Source: Chitinophagaceae bacterium UBA1931 (GTDB lineage: Bacteria > Bacteroidota > Bacteroidia > Chitinophagales > Chitinophagaceae). From it: a stretch of DNA of 64,000 nucleotides. Both the position numbers and the translations under genes were made by a program. The notes under the pieces are model-generated. The model saw nothing but the letters and a program-made list of their open reading frames with translations, did no database searches and was not told the DNA's origin. Within the stretch, counting starts at the first letter, position 1, and every line of letters begins with the position of its first letter. Location: positions 2,097,889 to 2,161,888 of the forward strand of contig DDFJ01000004.1 of NCBI GenBank assembly GCA_002337125.1, read 5' to 3'. Positions 17,102-26,316 of this stretch are shown one piece after another.

Positions 17102-19036
17102 TTACAGTCGCCAGGATGCATAAAAATAGAGATAAGATTTGTTTGTTCCGCCATAATAAAAACGGGTACCCAGCTGCGGGCCAAGACGCACTTTTCCAAA
17201 CTGCAGATCCACAAACGGAAGAAACTGTGTATTGGAAAACAGTTTTACAGAAGCATTCTTTTTCAGATCGTACGGATAATTAAGCTGACCATTATAATTG
17301 TTCAGCAGGTAGGTGCGACTTGTATCAGCCGAACCTGCTATGTCTGCATCAATACGCAAACCCACACCGGCAGATAACAGGTCGTTGAAATTATAACGCA
17401 GGTGTAAAGGCACAAGACCAATCCTTGTAATGTTCAGCTGCAACTGTTCCCTGTATCCACGGTAATCATAATTCTTTCCATCAATCAGCACCAAGCCCTG
17501 TGTTTGATAGGTTTGCTGTGCAGTAGTTGTTTGCTCATACTTGCCGAATAATTCAAACTGTAAATAAGGTTTGTAAGGTGCAAGGCGGGCAATACCCACA
17601 CCAACCGTTGCACCGCTGCGTAATGCATTTGCACCTGTATTCATTTCATAACCTGCCATTACGATGGGTGAAAGAGCAGGCCTGAATTTTCCTGTGGCAA
17701 AGTTGGTGATCACCGGTTCGTTCTTATCAAAATAAATAGCTGTTCTTCCTTTGAAGGGAAGGTTATCCAGTTTCTTTTTTGTGCTTACATCAAACTCCAC
17801 AAAACCTTTGGTACTGTCTTTATCGGTTACCCCTTTCTGATTGGTGCCCGGTAAATAAATTCCATTGAAGATAAATGCAGCACTGTCTTTATTTGTTACC
17901 AGTTCCCAGCAACCGGTACGACCGGCCACACTATCGCAGGGCAAACAATAAGGCGACATATCTTTTATCCTGATCGTTTGCGGATCCATTGCTGATGGTA
18001 ATGTAATCGCCAGTTTTATTTTCCTTGCAGGACCTTCACCATCATTCTGGAAACGGATTTTATAACCCAGCGATTTACTTTTTTTCAGTGTGCGGTAATT
18101 CAGTCTTCCCTGTTTCAGGTTCATCTTGTTGGGATCATGCGAAGTAACAATGGGAATGTTGAGCTGGTGCATGTACGCATCACCTTTATCGGGCACAAAC
18201 AAACCAGTGATGGTGATGGTTGCGTTGGTGTCTTTGATCATTCCCGGTGTTACATACAGGTTGGTAAACATAAACTGTGCATCAGTGCCCGCCTGTTTAA
18301 TATCCACTGCAAATACATTGCTGTAGTTTTTCAATGTATTCATTAAAAAGGTTTTGCTCTCTGCGCCACTGAAGGTTTTCTTTTCCTTGAAGTGCGATGC
18401 AGGACTTCCGCTACTGGTGAGTAAAAGATTATCAAACGGGCGAACAGAAGCAATTGCATTTTTATCGTTGATCAACGCTGCATCGTTATACAAACGGAAA
18501 CCTGCCGTATCAAAACTGTTTTGCCCGAACTGTTTTTCATTGATGAAGAGATACAGTTTGCCGTTCATTGCCACATCGTTTTTCCATCCCGCCATGAGAA
18601 CCATTGTATCACCAGGCTTGGCCATGCAGTTATACTTCAGTTCAAAAAAACCATTTGCCTTAAAGAAGTTTTGTTCGGAAGGAGATACTGCTGCGAGATA
18701 GGTTTTGTTTACCTGTTTCACACCAACCTTTGCCGGCTTACGTCCGGGTTTCTTTCCATCATCATAATTATTCACGGCATACAACACCGCTTCGTAATCG
18801 CCTTCCTTTGCATAGATGTGTTCAGGATTGGCATCGGTGCTGAAATGACCATCACCAAAATCCCAGAGGTACGTATAAAAGGGTTTGGGAGCACCCGGTA
18901 TCTGCGTAAGTGCAGGCAGGTTGGCTTTAAAGAAAACCCTGTTATCGTTCTGCTGTACATGAACCGACAAATCGGTTTGTGCTGATGCAGTAAAACAAAC
19001 AAAAAAGATGGCTGTATAGCAGATTATTTTTTTCAT
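17102..19036 (-). CDS. PKD-domain protein with C-terminal outer-membrane barrel
   Basis: The 644-residue protein has a signal peptide (MKKIICYTAIFFVCFTASA) and a PKD domain with YLWDFGDGHFSTDANPEHIY near 55. A middle region follows with a DUF11-like conserved-repeat flavour (GYKIRFQNDGEGPARKIKLA near 325). From about 455 alternating aromatic/polar strands appear, such as PYLQFELFGKYEQTT and RIGLVPLHLRYNF. The chain ends LYFYASWRL, as in outer-membrane beta-barrels. This suggests an outer-membrane-anchored sensor or adhesin with a periplasmic or exposed PKD domain; the topology is inferred. It is divergent from the ECF sigma gene across about 80 bases and lies directly upstream of the CHAT gene. 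Confidence 0.7.
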   Translation of the reverse strand: MKKIICYTAIFFVCFTASAQTDLSVHVQQNDNRVFFKANLPALTQIPGAPKPFYTYLWDFGDGHFSTDANPEHIYAKEGDYEAVLYAVNNYDDGKKPGRKPAKVGVKQVNKTYLAAVSPSEQNFFKANGFFELKYNCMAKPGDTMVLMAGWKNDVAMNGKLYLFINEKQFGQNSFDTAGFRLYNDAALINDKNAIASVRPFDNLLLTSSGSPASHFKEKKTFSGAESKTFLMNTLKNYSNVFAVDIKQAGTDAQFMFTNLYVTPGMIKDTNATITITGLFVPDKGDAYMHQLNIPIVTSHDPNKMNLKQGRLNYRTLKKSKSLGYKIRFQNDGEGPARKIKLAITLPSAMDPQTIRIKDMSPYCLPCDSVAGRTGCWELVTNKDSAAFIFNGIYLPGTNQKGVTDKDSTKGFVEFDVSTKKKLDNLPFKGRTAIYFDKNEPVITNFATGKFRPALSPIVMAGYEMNTGANALRSGATVGVGIARLAPYKPYLQFELFGKYEQTTTAQQTYQTQGLVLIDGKNYDYRGYREQLQLNITRIGLVPLHLRYNFNDLLSAGVGLRIDADIAGSADTSRTYLLNNYNGQLNYPYDLKKNASVKLFSNTQFLPFVDLQFGKVRLGPQLGTRFYYGGTNKSYLYFYASWRL

Positions 19037-19116
19037 ATCGATACAGGTATATCAACGGGGTTGGTATACTGTTACCCTAAATATAAAAATCTTATTTTTA
19101 TCCTTCTACTAAACCA

Positions 19117-19692
19117 TTGTACTTGCACGCCGACCAGAAATATATTACTGCATTACTTGATCATGATCAGCGGCTCATCAGTGAGATCTATCAACGCTTT
19201 GCGCCTAATATGAAGGCCTACCTGCTTTCACGTGGCTGCAGTGAAGATGATGCAGGTGATGTGTTCCAGGAAGCACTGATTGATATTTATAAACTGGCGA
19301 ATGACGGGCAGTTTGTACTTACCTGTCCGTTTGAAGCCTTTCTTTTATTACTCTGCAAACGCAAGTTCATCAACAAAACAAAAAAAACATCGCTTACCGT
19401 GGTAACAAACAGCGATGAAGATGCATATACACATATACCGGGCGATGTTAACGCCGGTGCTGCTGAACATGTGGCACAGGTGGAAAAAGAACAGCTTGTA
19501 ATGCTTGTGCTGGATGAAATGGGCAACTGCAAAGAAGTGATATTAAAAAGCCTGCTGAAAAAACCGCAGGAAGAAATTGCAGAAGAACTGGGTATGACCT
19601 ATGCCTATTACCGCAAACGGAAAAGTAATTGCATGGGCGAACTGGCAGAACTGGTACGTAATCATTCACGGTTTAAAGAAATTGTATCATGA
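19117..19692 (+). CDS. ECF-type RNA polymerase sigma factor
   Basis: The 191-residue protein has sigma region 2 (LISEIYQRFAPNMKAYLLSR, then DDAGDVFQEALIDIY, about 20-70). It also has region 4 with its HTH (EEIAEELGMTYAYYRKRKSN, about 155-175). It is a sigma-70 family extracytoplasmic-function factor that would redirect RNA polymerase to a small regulon. No ATG precedes the conserved region in frame, so TTG at 19117 is the likely start. The next gene starts inside the stop codon (ATGA). The PKD-CHAT pair is divergent and is the obvious candidate regulon. Confidence 0.85.
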   Translation: MYLHADQKYITALLDHDQRLISEIYQRFAPNMKAYLLSRGCSEDDAGDVFQEALIDIYKLANDGQFVLTCPFEAFLLLLCKRKFINKTKKTSLTVVTNSDEDAYTHIPGDVNAGAAEHVAQVEKEQLVMLVLDEMGNCKEVILKSLLKKPQEEIAEELGMTYAYYRKRKSNCMGELAELVRNHSRFKEIVS

Positions 19693-20405
19693 CCTATTCG
19701 TACAACGATATTGATTCCTACCTCAACGGCGAACTGCAAGCAGAAGAACTGCAGCAGTTTGAACAGGAACTCCGCAGCAACACCCAACTGCAGGAGCAGG
19801 TAAACAGCTATCGTTTACTGAACAGTACGGTAGGTAAACATCAGCTTGCAGAACAAACAATTCCTGAACTGAAACAACTGCTCGATCCGCTTACACAACA
19901 ATATTTCAAACAGCAAAAGGCAAAAGTATTTACGCTGAAACGCAGCATGTATATGCTGGCTGCTGCTGCATCGGTTGTACTGATTTTATTACTTGCATTA
20001 CCGGGTGTATCGCCCGATGGTTATACGGTTGACAATATGCCCGGTGCAATTGTACGTGGCAAAGAAGAGGAGAAAGCAAAAGCTGCACAACTGTTCAACA
20101 ATGAACAGTATGCAGAAGCAGTTCAAGCATTTCAGCAACTGAAAGCAAGCGGACCTGCTGATGCGGCTGTTGATTTTTATCTTGCTGTGAGCCTGCTCAA
20201 AACCAAACAATATACAGCAGCACTTTCTTTATTTGAACCGCTTGCAAACGGTGCATCTGTTTATGCAGAAGATGCACATTTCTTTGCTGCATTAAGTGCT
20301 TATCACCTGCAACAACATGAGAAGGCAAAACAATATGCTGAACAAGTAAAAGAGGGAAGCCGATACTGGAAAAATGCAAAAGCGATATTGAAGAAAGAGA
20401 AGTAA
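19689..20405 (+). CDS. Membrane TPR protein, putative anti-sigma partner
   Basis: The 238-residue protein starts in an ATGA overlap with the sigma gene, so translation is probably coupled. The N-terminal part (DIDSYLNGELQAEELQQFEQ) resembles the cytoplasmic helical part of Bacteroidota anti-sigma proteins but lacks the zinc ligands. A transmembrane helix follows at about 80-100 (MYMLAAAASVVLILLLALPG). Two or three TPR units follow (AAQLFNNEQYAEAVQAFQQL, and YTAALSLFEPLANG). An inner-membrane regulator holding the ECF factor and sensing envelope partners through its TPR part is inferred from context. Confidence 0.65.
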   Translation: MTYSYNDIDSYLNGELQAEELQQFEQELRSNTQLQEQVNSYRLLNSTVGKHQLAEQTIPELKQLLDPLTQQYFKQQKAKVFTLKRSMYMLAAAASVVLILLLALPGVSPDGYTVDNMPGAIVRGKEEEKAKAAQLFNNEQYAEAVQAFQQLKASGPADAAVDFYLAVSLLKTKQYTAALSLFEPLANGASVYAEDAHFFAALSAYHLQQHEKAKQYAEQVKEGSRYWKNAKAILKKEK

Positions 20406-20634
20406 GCATTGTTGCAGATTGCTTCGGCACATACCCACGCACAGCCCACTTATCCCCGCAATGACGCTTCATGGCTGAACTCTTCCCGCCTTAGCTTCTT
20501 ACCGGCTATGCTCTTACCCATTACATATAAAAGTCTGCCTCTATCCATTCCGCAGCTTAGTGTGAAATGACGGGAATCACGAATGACACAAGAATTCTTT
20601 GCCGGAAAGAAAAAGAAGAACGAAGCAACCTCTA

Positions 20635-21084
20635 TTATTGTGAAGCAGTTTGTTTTATGTATTTATAAAAACCGGTGAGCACAATGATGCAGACGGTGAT
20701 CATGCTTAATGCAAGTGTTACGAGTAAAAACGAAATGAGTGCTTCGGTAAAATCAGTTCCTTCCCTGCCACCTGCAAGCGGCATCATTTTTCCGTTACCA
20801 GTTATCGCTGCAAGTATCACTGCCGAGAAGTTGGCAAATGCTCCATACAGCAGCAACCAGTAAGTTGTTCGCAGCCATGTTGCTGAGAGTACCAGTTTTT
20901 TCCAGAGTAAACCAAGGATGATTAAAAACATTCCGTTCATCACGCCTTCCATGTGTGCCGAGAGGCCCATACGTGGATTAGCAAAAAACGGAACGATGAG
21001 CCCGGTAACAAGTCCAAACAAAAACAAAAGAAGTCCGTAGAAAATGAGTTTTGATGATTGCTGCTGCGGGTTAGTTACTGGCAT
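20635..21084 (-). CDS. HabA-like membrane protein (hydroxylaminobenzene mutase family)
   Basis: The 149-residue protein has four transmembrane helices: FYGLLLFLFGLVTGLIVPFF, GVMNGMFLIILGLLW, TYWLLLYGAFANFSAVILAA and FLLVTLALSMITVCIIVLTG. ANPRMGLSAHMEGVMNGMFL is characteristic of the hydroxylaminobenzene mutase family, which rearranges hydroxylaminobenzene to 2-aminophenol. Many family members are of unknown role, so enzyme activity is only inferred. It stands alone. Confidence 0.65.
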   Translation of the reverse strand: MPVTNPQQQSSKLIFYGLLLFLFGLVTGLIVPFFANPRMGLSAHMEGVMNGMFLIILGLLWKKLVLSATWLRTTYWLLLYGAFANFSAVILAAITGNGKMMPLAGGREGTDFTEALISFLLVTLALSMITVCIIVLTGFYKYIKQTASQ

Positions 21085-21771
21085 GTGTTTATGATTGATG
21101 ATTGGTTATGCAATTAAAAATAGTCGATGGGTTTTGTTTATGCAAGTGGTTTGGGTTTATGGTTTGAGGTTTAAAGTTTGAGGTTGGGCGTGTTGTGTGT
21201 GGCAGCTGAGTGATTCGTTAAGTATGAAATTGCAGTACCTCTGCTGCTTTCTCTTTTCTTTTTGCTTGTCCAAAAAGAAACAAAAAAGACCCCGAAAACC
21301 AATATCCAGCATGGTTTTCGGATAGCGCCCTGATTTAACTGCTGTACTACTCCCGCTGAGGCGGGACAAGTTGTGGTGAATTGCAGTATGAAGATGATTG
21401 AACATCTTGTGTGCAGCAGGTTGATTAGTTGTGCGGATGTTGCGGATTGAAGTTGAGGGTTTGAGGTTGGGGTAGCCGAGTTTGGAGAAGATAATGAGAA
21501 GTTGCTGCAGTGAATAGCGGTGACCTTTTTGTTTACCGGTTATGTTTTCGAATGGTTTCAGCCAGGTGCGCAGCAGCCACAATTCAAAATGGGAGTAATG
21601 GCATGAAAGTGGGCTTTGGGTGGCTTTATCCATGCCTTTGAGTGGGCTTTGCTATGCAGTAAGCCCTTTCCGGCAATAACGGCAGCAAGTGACCAAAATG
21701 GCCATTTGAGGATTTTATGAAAGGCATGTCATCCTGTGTTAAAAGAACACCTTAAACAACAGTTATCGTTG
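21085..21771. other. Gene-poor 687-base stretch with one repeat copy
   Basis: It contains an interspersed-repeat copy (listed separately). Beyond it, a minus-strand reading from about 21633 to 21475 gives text such as HFELWLLRTWLKPFENITGK and QKGHRYSLQQLLIIFSKLG, which looks protein-like. It then runs into the repeat, so it may be the start of a gene truncated by repeat insertion. About 21650-21700 is related to 37380-37430 (AGTAAG, pyrimidine/GGCC-rich, AAGTG-ACAAA). No intact gene is supported. Confidence 0.4.
21157..21440 (+). repeat. Interspersed repeat copy 1 (hairpin allele AAAACC)
   Basis: The order of modules is GGTTGGGCGTGTTG, then CTTTTTGCTTGTCCAAAAAG and AAACAAAAAAG, then the hairpin CCGAAAACCA-loop-TGGTTTTCGG (21292-21321), then CCCGCTGAGGCGGG, then TGAATTGCAGTATGAAGATG and ATTGAACATCTT. 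The same order recurs at 32.4, 36.6 and 37.1 kb. Confidence 0.8.
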
Positions 21772-23505
21772 TTACCTGCAGATATCAAGGTAGAAAGAAA
21801 AACTGCTTCCTTTTCCGAATTCACTTTCAACAGTCATGTACCCACCTTGTGCTTCAATAAACTCTTTACTGATGCTTAAGCCTAATCCAGTCCCTTCTTT
21901 TTTGGTGCCGGGAATGCGGAAGTAGCGTTCGAAAATTTTACCAATGTATTGCGGAGCAATTCCCTGCCCGTTGTCGGTAACTGTAAATTTCATTTTGTTA
22001 TTATCTTCTGTTACAGTTATTAAAACAGTGGAATTGTCGTAACTGAAACGGATGGCATTGGAAATAAGATTGTTTAATACCCAGGCTGTTTTGTCTTTAT
22101 CGGCAAATACCCGGGGTATATTCACAGGTATGGAAATATCCAGTTTTATGTTTTTGTTTTCTGCAGTTGTTTTGTTTGCATTAACTGCATAGTCAATAAT
22201 ATCATCAGGAGAAGATGGGATTACAGACATTTGAATGGAGCCTGTTTCAACCTGTGTCATATTCAGGAGTTCGCCTGTGATTTTTAATAAACGTCGGGCA
22301 TCTTCTTTTATACTGTCAACAAGATTCTGTTGTTCTGTGTTTAAGGAACCCATCTGTTTGTTTTCTAACAACTGCAGGCTCATTTTTATGGAAGAGATGG
22401 GTGTTTTCAGTTCGTGTGAAACCGTTGCGATAAAATTAGTTTTTGCAAAATCAAGTTCTTTGTATGGGGTGATGTTTTGTAAAAGAATCACATTACCCAT
22501 GAGTACTTCCCTTGTTTCGCCGGTAGGAATAATTTTAATTGGAATGATCTGTTTTTGAAAATAACTTTCTTTATGGTTCGCATATATTTTTACCGGCTGT
22601 TTATTATCTGCCTTTTCTTTGTTCTCAGCAAAGAGTTCCTGTACCAATGACCGGACCAGATCATTTGTTACAGCAATTTCCTGTACAGGTTTATTTTTTA
22701 CATCTTCTGCTTTTAACCCTGAAATTTTCAATGCAACATTATTCATGAACAACACTTTCCTGTTTTCATCTAAACCAATAACCGGATCGTTCATGTTATT
22801 GATCAGCGTTTCAATCCGTTTCTTTTCAATAAGCAGTTTCTGAATATTGCTGGCCTGGTATTCTTCCAGTTTTTCGGCCATTGTATTGAAGGAAGAAGCC
22901 AGTTCGCCAAATTCATTTTTACCCGGGTAATGAATGCGGCGTGCATAATTTCCCTGTGCAATTTCTTTGATGCTTTCAGTTAACTCCCTGATGGGATTTG
23001 CCACATTACCGGGAAGGTTGAAAAACAAGGTGAGTGCAATGATAAAACAGATTGTACCTATCAGTGTAATCCAGAAAATTGAATTGCCGGAAGTTTCGGC
23101 AGCGATTTTGCTTTTACGTTCAATGGCCTGCATGTTGAGCAACATAATGCCGGAGATGTTTTTTCTTGCGCTGTGTAAAACAGAAGAATCAGAAGGGTGA
23201 AGCAAGAGCGCTTTATAGTTGGCAGTAAGGCTGTCGGTAAACTCAAGTTCGCCGGGTTCGGTTATATTTTTATGCTGTAAATGCAGGTTTTCTTCAAACT
23301 GCTGCCGACTTGTTTTGTTTGCGATATTATCGTCGAGTGCCATCATCATTTTCCTGGAATAATCCAGTGTGTTGTAATTGGCAACAAGAATATTTGATGT
23401 GTCGTTACTGAGACGGTTGATGTAAATAATGCTTAGTGCCGTGAGTAAAATAATCATGGCAAAAAGAACACCTGTACTTAACAATAGTTTTTCCTTTACT
23501 TTCAT
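21772..23505 (-). CDS. Membrane histidine kinase of the kdp locus (HAMP-PAS)
   Basis: The 577-residue protein has TM1 at about 10-30, a periplasmic helical sensor, and TM2 at about 143-163. A HAMP domain (about 164-216) and a PAS domain (NMNDPVIGLDENRKVLFMNN near 237) follow. The HisKA phospho-acceptor is His364 in TVSHELKTPISS. The ATPase domain has NNLISNAIRFSYDN, DNGQGIAPQYIGKIFERYF and GTGLGLSISKEF. It is a complete sensor kinase. Its ATG shares one base with the stop of the KdpD-domain gene (TGATG), so the two halves of a normal KdpD (USP-type sensor and kinase) are separate but coupled proteins. Its likely partner is the NtrC-type regulator at the other end of the locus. Confidence 0.85.
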   Translation of the reverse strand: MKVKEKLLLSTGVLFAMIILLTALSIIYINRLSNDTSNILVANYNTLDYSRKMMMALDDNIANKTSRQQFEENLHLQHKNITEPGELEFTDSLTANYKALLLHPSDSSVLHSARKNISGIMLLNMQAIERKSKIAAETSGNSIFWITLIGTICFIIALTLFFNLPGNVANPIRELTESIKEIAQGNYARRIHYPGKNEFGELASSFNTMAEKLEEYQASNIQKLLIEKKRIETLINNMNDPVIGLDENRKVLFMNNVALKISGLKAEDVKNKPVQEIAVTNDLVRSLVQELFAENKEKADNKQPVKIYANHKESYFQKQIIPIKIIPTGETREVLMGNVILLQNITPYKELDFAKTNFIATVSHELKTPISSIKMSLQLLENKQMGSLNTEQQNLVDSIKEDARRLLKITGELLNMTQVETGSIQMSVIPSSPDDIIDYAVNANKTTAENKNIKLDISIPVNIPRVFADKDKTAWVLNNLISNAIRFSYDNSTVLITVTEDNNKMKFTVTDNGQGIAPQYIGKIFERYFRIPGTKKEGTGLGLSISKEFIEAQGGYMTVESEFGKGSSFSFYLDICR

Positions 23506-24638
23506 CAGCTTAAAATTACTAAGTCTGTATCGCTGGCTGATAGTTTTTTCAGCAGCTCGTTAAACACATTTGTTGCCAGTATAAGCCGCATCATACTGAG
23601 ATGGGGTTTACCGATGCAGATGGTTGTTACCTGCCGTTCTTCGCATTGTTCAATAATGGCTTTGGCAATATTGCTGTTTTCCACTTTAATGATCTCTGCA
23701 CCCAATTCGGTTGCCAGTTTAAAATTATTGATCAGGTGACGTTGTTTATCCAGGGGGATTTTCTCTGTGCTTTCTTTTGGTGTTTGTACATACAGCGCAT
23801 ACCATTTACTGTTGTAATAATTTGCCAGTCGTGCCGTTTTCCTGATCACTGTTTTTGCTGTTGTTTCATTTGAACTGATACAGGCAAGGAAACGCTCATG
23901 TTTTGCAGCGTTTGTTTTTGTTACTTCTGTTTCCACTTTCCGTTCCACCTGTGATGCCACTTCTTTCAGGGCCAGTTCACGCAGCTGCAAAATGTGCTGA
24001 CTTTTAAAAAAGTTTTTTAATGCGGTTTCAATCTTTGCAGCATCATAAATTTTACCTTCTTTCAAACGGGTGATTAATTCATCGGCTGTTAAATCAATAT
24101 TCACCACTTCATCAGCCTGTGCCAGCACGCTATCGGGGATGCGTTCTTTTACTTCGATGCCTGTTATTTCCTTTACATCTGCATTGAGACTTTCGATGTG
24201 CTGAATGTTGACTGCGCTGATTACATTGATTCCAGCTTCGAGAATTTCCATCACATCCTGCCAGCGTTTTTCATTTTTACTTCCTTCAATATTGGTGTGT
24301 GCCAGCTCGTCGATTATTACCACTTCAGGACGAAGATTAATTACAGCCTGCACATCGAGTTCATCCAGTTCTTTTCCTTTATAAAATAATTTACGGCGGG
24401 GAATAACCGGCAAGCCATCCAGCAGATCGTGTGTTTCTTTGCGGTTGTGCGTTTCGATGTAACCAATCTTTACGTCAATACCATTCCGGAGCAGTGCATG
24501 TGCTTCCTGCAGCATGCGGAAGGTTTTACCTACACCGGCGCTCATACCGATGTAGATTTTAAACTTGCCTCTGCGGGATTTTTTTATGAGGTCGAGAAAA
24601 TGCTGTACTGTATTTTCTTTTTCATCAGGCATAATCAA
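23505..24638 (-). CDS. kdpD: Stand-alone KdpD sensor domain with USP domain
   Basis: The 377-residue protein is the cytoplasmic N-terminal part of KdpD only. It has a Walker-A-like GMSAGVGKTFRMLQEA (31-46), EVVIIDELAHTNIEGSKNEK near 105, NVISAVNIQHIESLN and TGIEVKERIPDSVLAQADEV. A universal-stress-protein-like domain follows (about 245-377, ending SASDTDLVILS). The four transmembrane helices and the kinase domain of a classical KdpD (about 900 residues) are absent, and a separate kinase gene follows with a one-base overlap. Its likely job is to sense intracellular potassium or ATP state and signal to that kinase; this is inferred. Confidence 0.9.
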   Translation of the reverse strand: MIMPDEKENTVQHFLDLIKKSRRGKFKIYIGMSAGVGKTFRMLQEAHALLRNGIDVKIGYIETHNRKETHDLLDGLPVIPRRKLFYKGKELDELDVQAVINLRPEVVIIDELAHTNIEGSKNEKRWQDVMEILEAGINVISAVNIQHIESLNADVKEITGIEVKERIPDSVLAQADEVVNIDLTADELITRLKEGKIYDAAKIETALKNFFKSQHILQLRELALKEVASQVERKVETEVTKTNAAKHERFLACISSNETTAKTVIRKTARLANYYNSKWYALYVQTPKESTEKIPLDKQRHLINNFKLATELGAEIIKVENSNIAKAIIEQCEERQVTTICIGKPHLSMMRLILATNVFNELLKKLSASDTDLVILS

Positions 24639-24673
24639 CTTATTAAACCGATACTCACTTAAATTTAATTCTT

Positions 24674-25720
24674 TTAAAAATGAAAGGTTGCTGCCAGTAT
24701 AAACGAATCTGTGCTTCTTGACGTTGGCTGCAGTTTATCAGTGTTCGTATAGAAGATGGCATCTTTTGCTGCATCTGTACGGAACTCAGGAATAATGGTG
24801 AGGTTGCCGATCCTGATATTTGCCGACAATGTAGCGTCAAAAATATTTGTGCCAATGCCAGCAGACCCGTTTTTATCACCCAAATATTCTCCTCTTGCTG
24901 TTAAACCAAATGAAGAACAAGCATCAAAGTTCAGGTACAATGCATTGCCAAACCATGAACTGCTGTTGCCGGTACCCGGCTTTACTGATTTAACTGTTCC
25001 ATTGTAACCAACGCTGAATTTATCTGTAATAACCCCGGTAATCACAGCATCAAACTGGTTGATTGAATTATCTGAACGATCCTTTCCACCAACATAGTTC
25101 AGGTATCCCCCCAATTTGCCATCATTTGTATTCAGATGGATCTGGCCAAGAAAAAACTTCTTTTCAAAACTGGCAGCAGTATAATCTGGAGGGTTTGAAA
25201 TACCTGCCATAAACGAAAAGTTTTTGCTGATCATAAAGTCTGCTTTTATTCCTGTGTGAAAAAAAGGCCCGTATGAAAACATATATGACATACTGTAATT
25301 TCGGTTGAGGTATGCATCGGGCATTTCATAACCCACATGTGTTGCCCATTTACCCATTGTGAATTTTACTTTGTCAGAAGGGGAGTAGGTAACATATGCC
25401 TGTTTTACAGCTGCCAAAGTGCCCGCATCGTTGTAAGAAAACTCTTCTGCCCTTCTTCCAAAACCAAGATCAAGAACAGCACCCGCTTTGCCAATTGAAT
25501 AATCGGCTTTAACAGAGGCCATACCGAGTTCAAATGAATTCTGCGAGTTGGTGAAGCTGGTTAAATTATTCAGGTGACCTGAATCTTTTGCATTAGCGAA
25601 ATTGAAACGGTAATAAGCATCAACTGAACCTGAAAGAACCAGGTTCCCTTTTTTTGTTGAATCCTGTGCCATTGAAGTGAAGCCCATCAAAAGAGCTGCA
25701 CTTACGAAAATCATTCTCAT
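24674..25720 (-). CDS. Outer-membrane porin in the kdp operon
   Basis: The 348-residue protein has a signal peptide (MIFVSAALLMGFTSMAQ) and many alternating beta-strands. It ends in the outer-membrane signature SFILAATFHF. Its pattern (GNLVLSGSVDAYYRFNFANA, NSFELGMASVKADYSIGKAG and VKFTMGKWATHVGYEMPDAY) resembles the Bacteroidota beta-barrel porin-2 family. It lies 14 bases after kdpC and 35 before kdpD, so it is almost surely co-transcribed. A role in letting potassium across the outer membrane when it is scarce is inferred from position. Confidence 0.75.
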   Translation of the reverse strand: MRMIFVSAALLMGFTSMAQDSTKKGNLVLSGSVDAYYRFNFANAKDSGHLNNLTSFTNSQNSFELGMASVKADYSIGKAGAVLDLGFGRRAEEFSYNDAGTLAAVKQAYVTYSPSDKVKFTMGKWATHVGYEMPDAYLNRNYSMSYMFSYGPFFHTGIKADFMISKNFSFMAGISNPPDYTAASFEKKFFLGQIHLNTNDGKLGGYLNYVGGKDRSDNSINQFDAVITGVITDKFSVGYNGTVKSVKPGTGNSSSWFGNALYLNFDACSSFGLTARGEYLGDKNGSAGIGTNIFDATLSANIRIGNLTIIPEFRTDAAKDAIFYTNTDKLQPTSRSTDSFILAATFHF

Positions 25721-25734
25721 CTTTTAAATTATTT

Positions 25735-26304
25735 TTATTTTAATTGGTCTAATGCGATATTTAATTTCAACACATTCACTTTTGACGGACCAAACATTCC
25801 CAGAAATGGTTTTTCTGTTTGCTGATCAACAAGGCTGATCAATTTTGCTTCATCAATCTTACGGATAGCAGCAATACGCTTTACCTGCACTTTGGCTCCC
25901 GCTGGTGAAAGATCTGGATCAAGTCCGCTGCCGGAAGCTGTTACCAGTTCAGCAGGAATTTTCTCTTTGTTAACGGTGGGGTTGTGTACAAGGAATGTAT
26001 CGATTCTGTCCTGCACCTGTTTCAGGTAGTCAGGGTTGGTAGGCCCTTTATTAGAACCTGCAGAACCTGCAGCATTATAATCTACAGCAGAAGGTCTGCT
26101 CCAGAAATATTTATCATCGGTGAACTTTTGTCCAATTTTAGCGTACCCAACTACTTTTCCATTTACCATTACAGTTTCACCTTTGCCGCCACCAGGAGCA
26201 AGTTTGGCAACTGCTGCAATCAGGAGCGGATACAGAACAGAACATATAACGATCAGTACAAGTGTTAATTTAACGGATGGCCAAACATATTTTTTCATAA
26301 TCAT
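25735..26304 (-). CDS. kdpC: Potassium-transporting ATPase subunit C
   Basis: The protein of about 189 residues has an N-terminal transmembrane helix (WPSVKLTLVLIVICSVLYPL) and family signatures GQKFTDDKYFWSRPSAVDYN, SGSNKGPTNPDYLKQVQDR and ELVTASGSGLDPDLSPAGA. It ends with a conserved C-terminal helix (LGMFGPSKVNVLKLNIALDQ). KdpC stabilises the KdpFABC complex and helps ATP binding. I start it at ATG 26304; TTG 26313 and ATG 26298 are also possible. It follows kdpB by about a dozen bases. Confidence 0.93.
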   Translation of the reverse strand: MIMKKYVWPSVKLTLVLIVICSVLYPLLIAAVAKLAPGGGKGETVMVNGKVVGYAKIGQKFTDDKYFWSRPSAVDYNAAGSAGSNKGPTNPDYLKQVQDRIDTFLVHNPTVNKEKIPAELVTASGSGLDPDLSPAGAKVQVKRIAAIRKIDEAKLISLVDQQTEKPFLGMFGPSKVNVLKLNIALDQLK

Positions 26305-26316
26305 GAAATTCAATTG

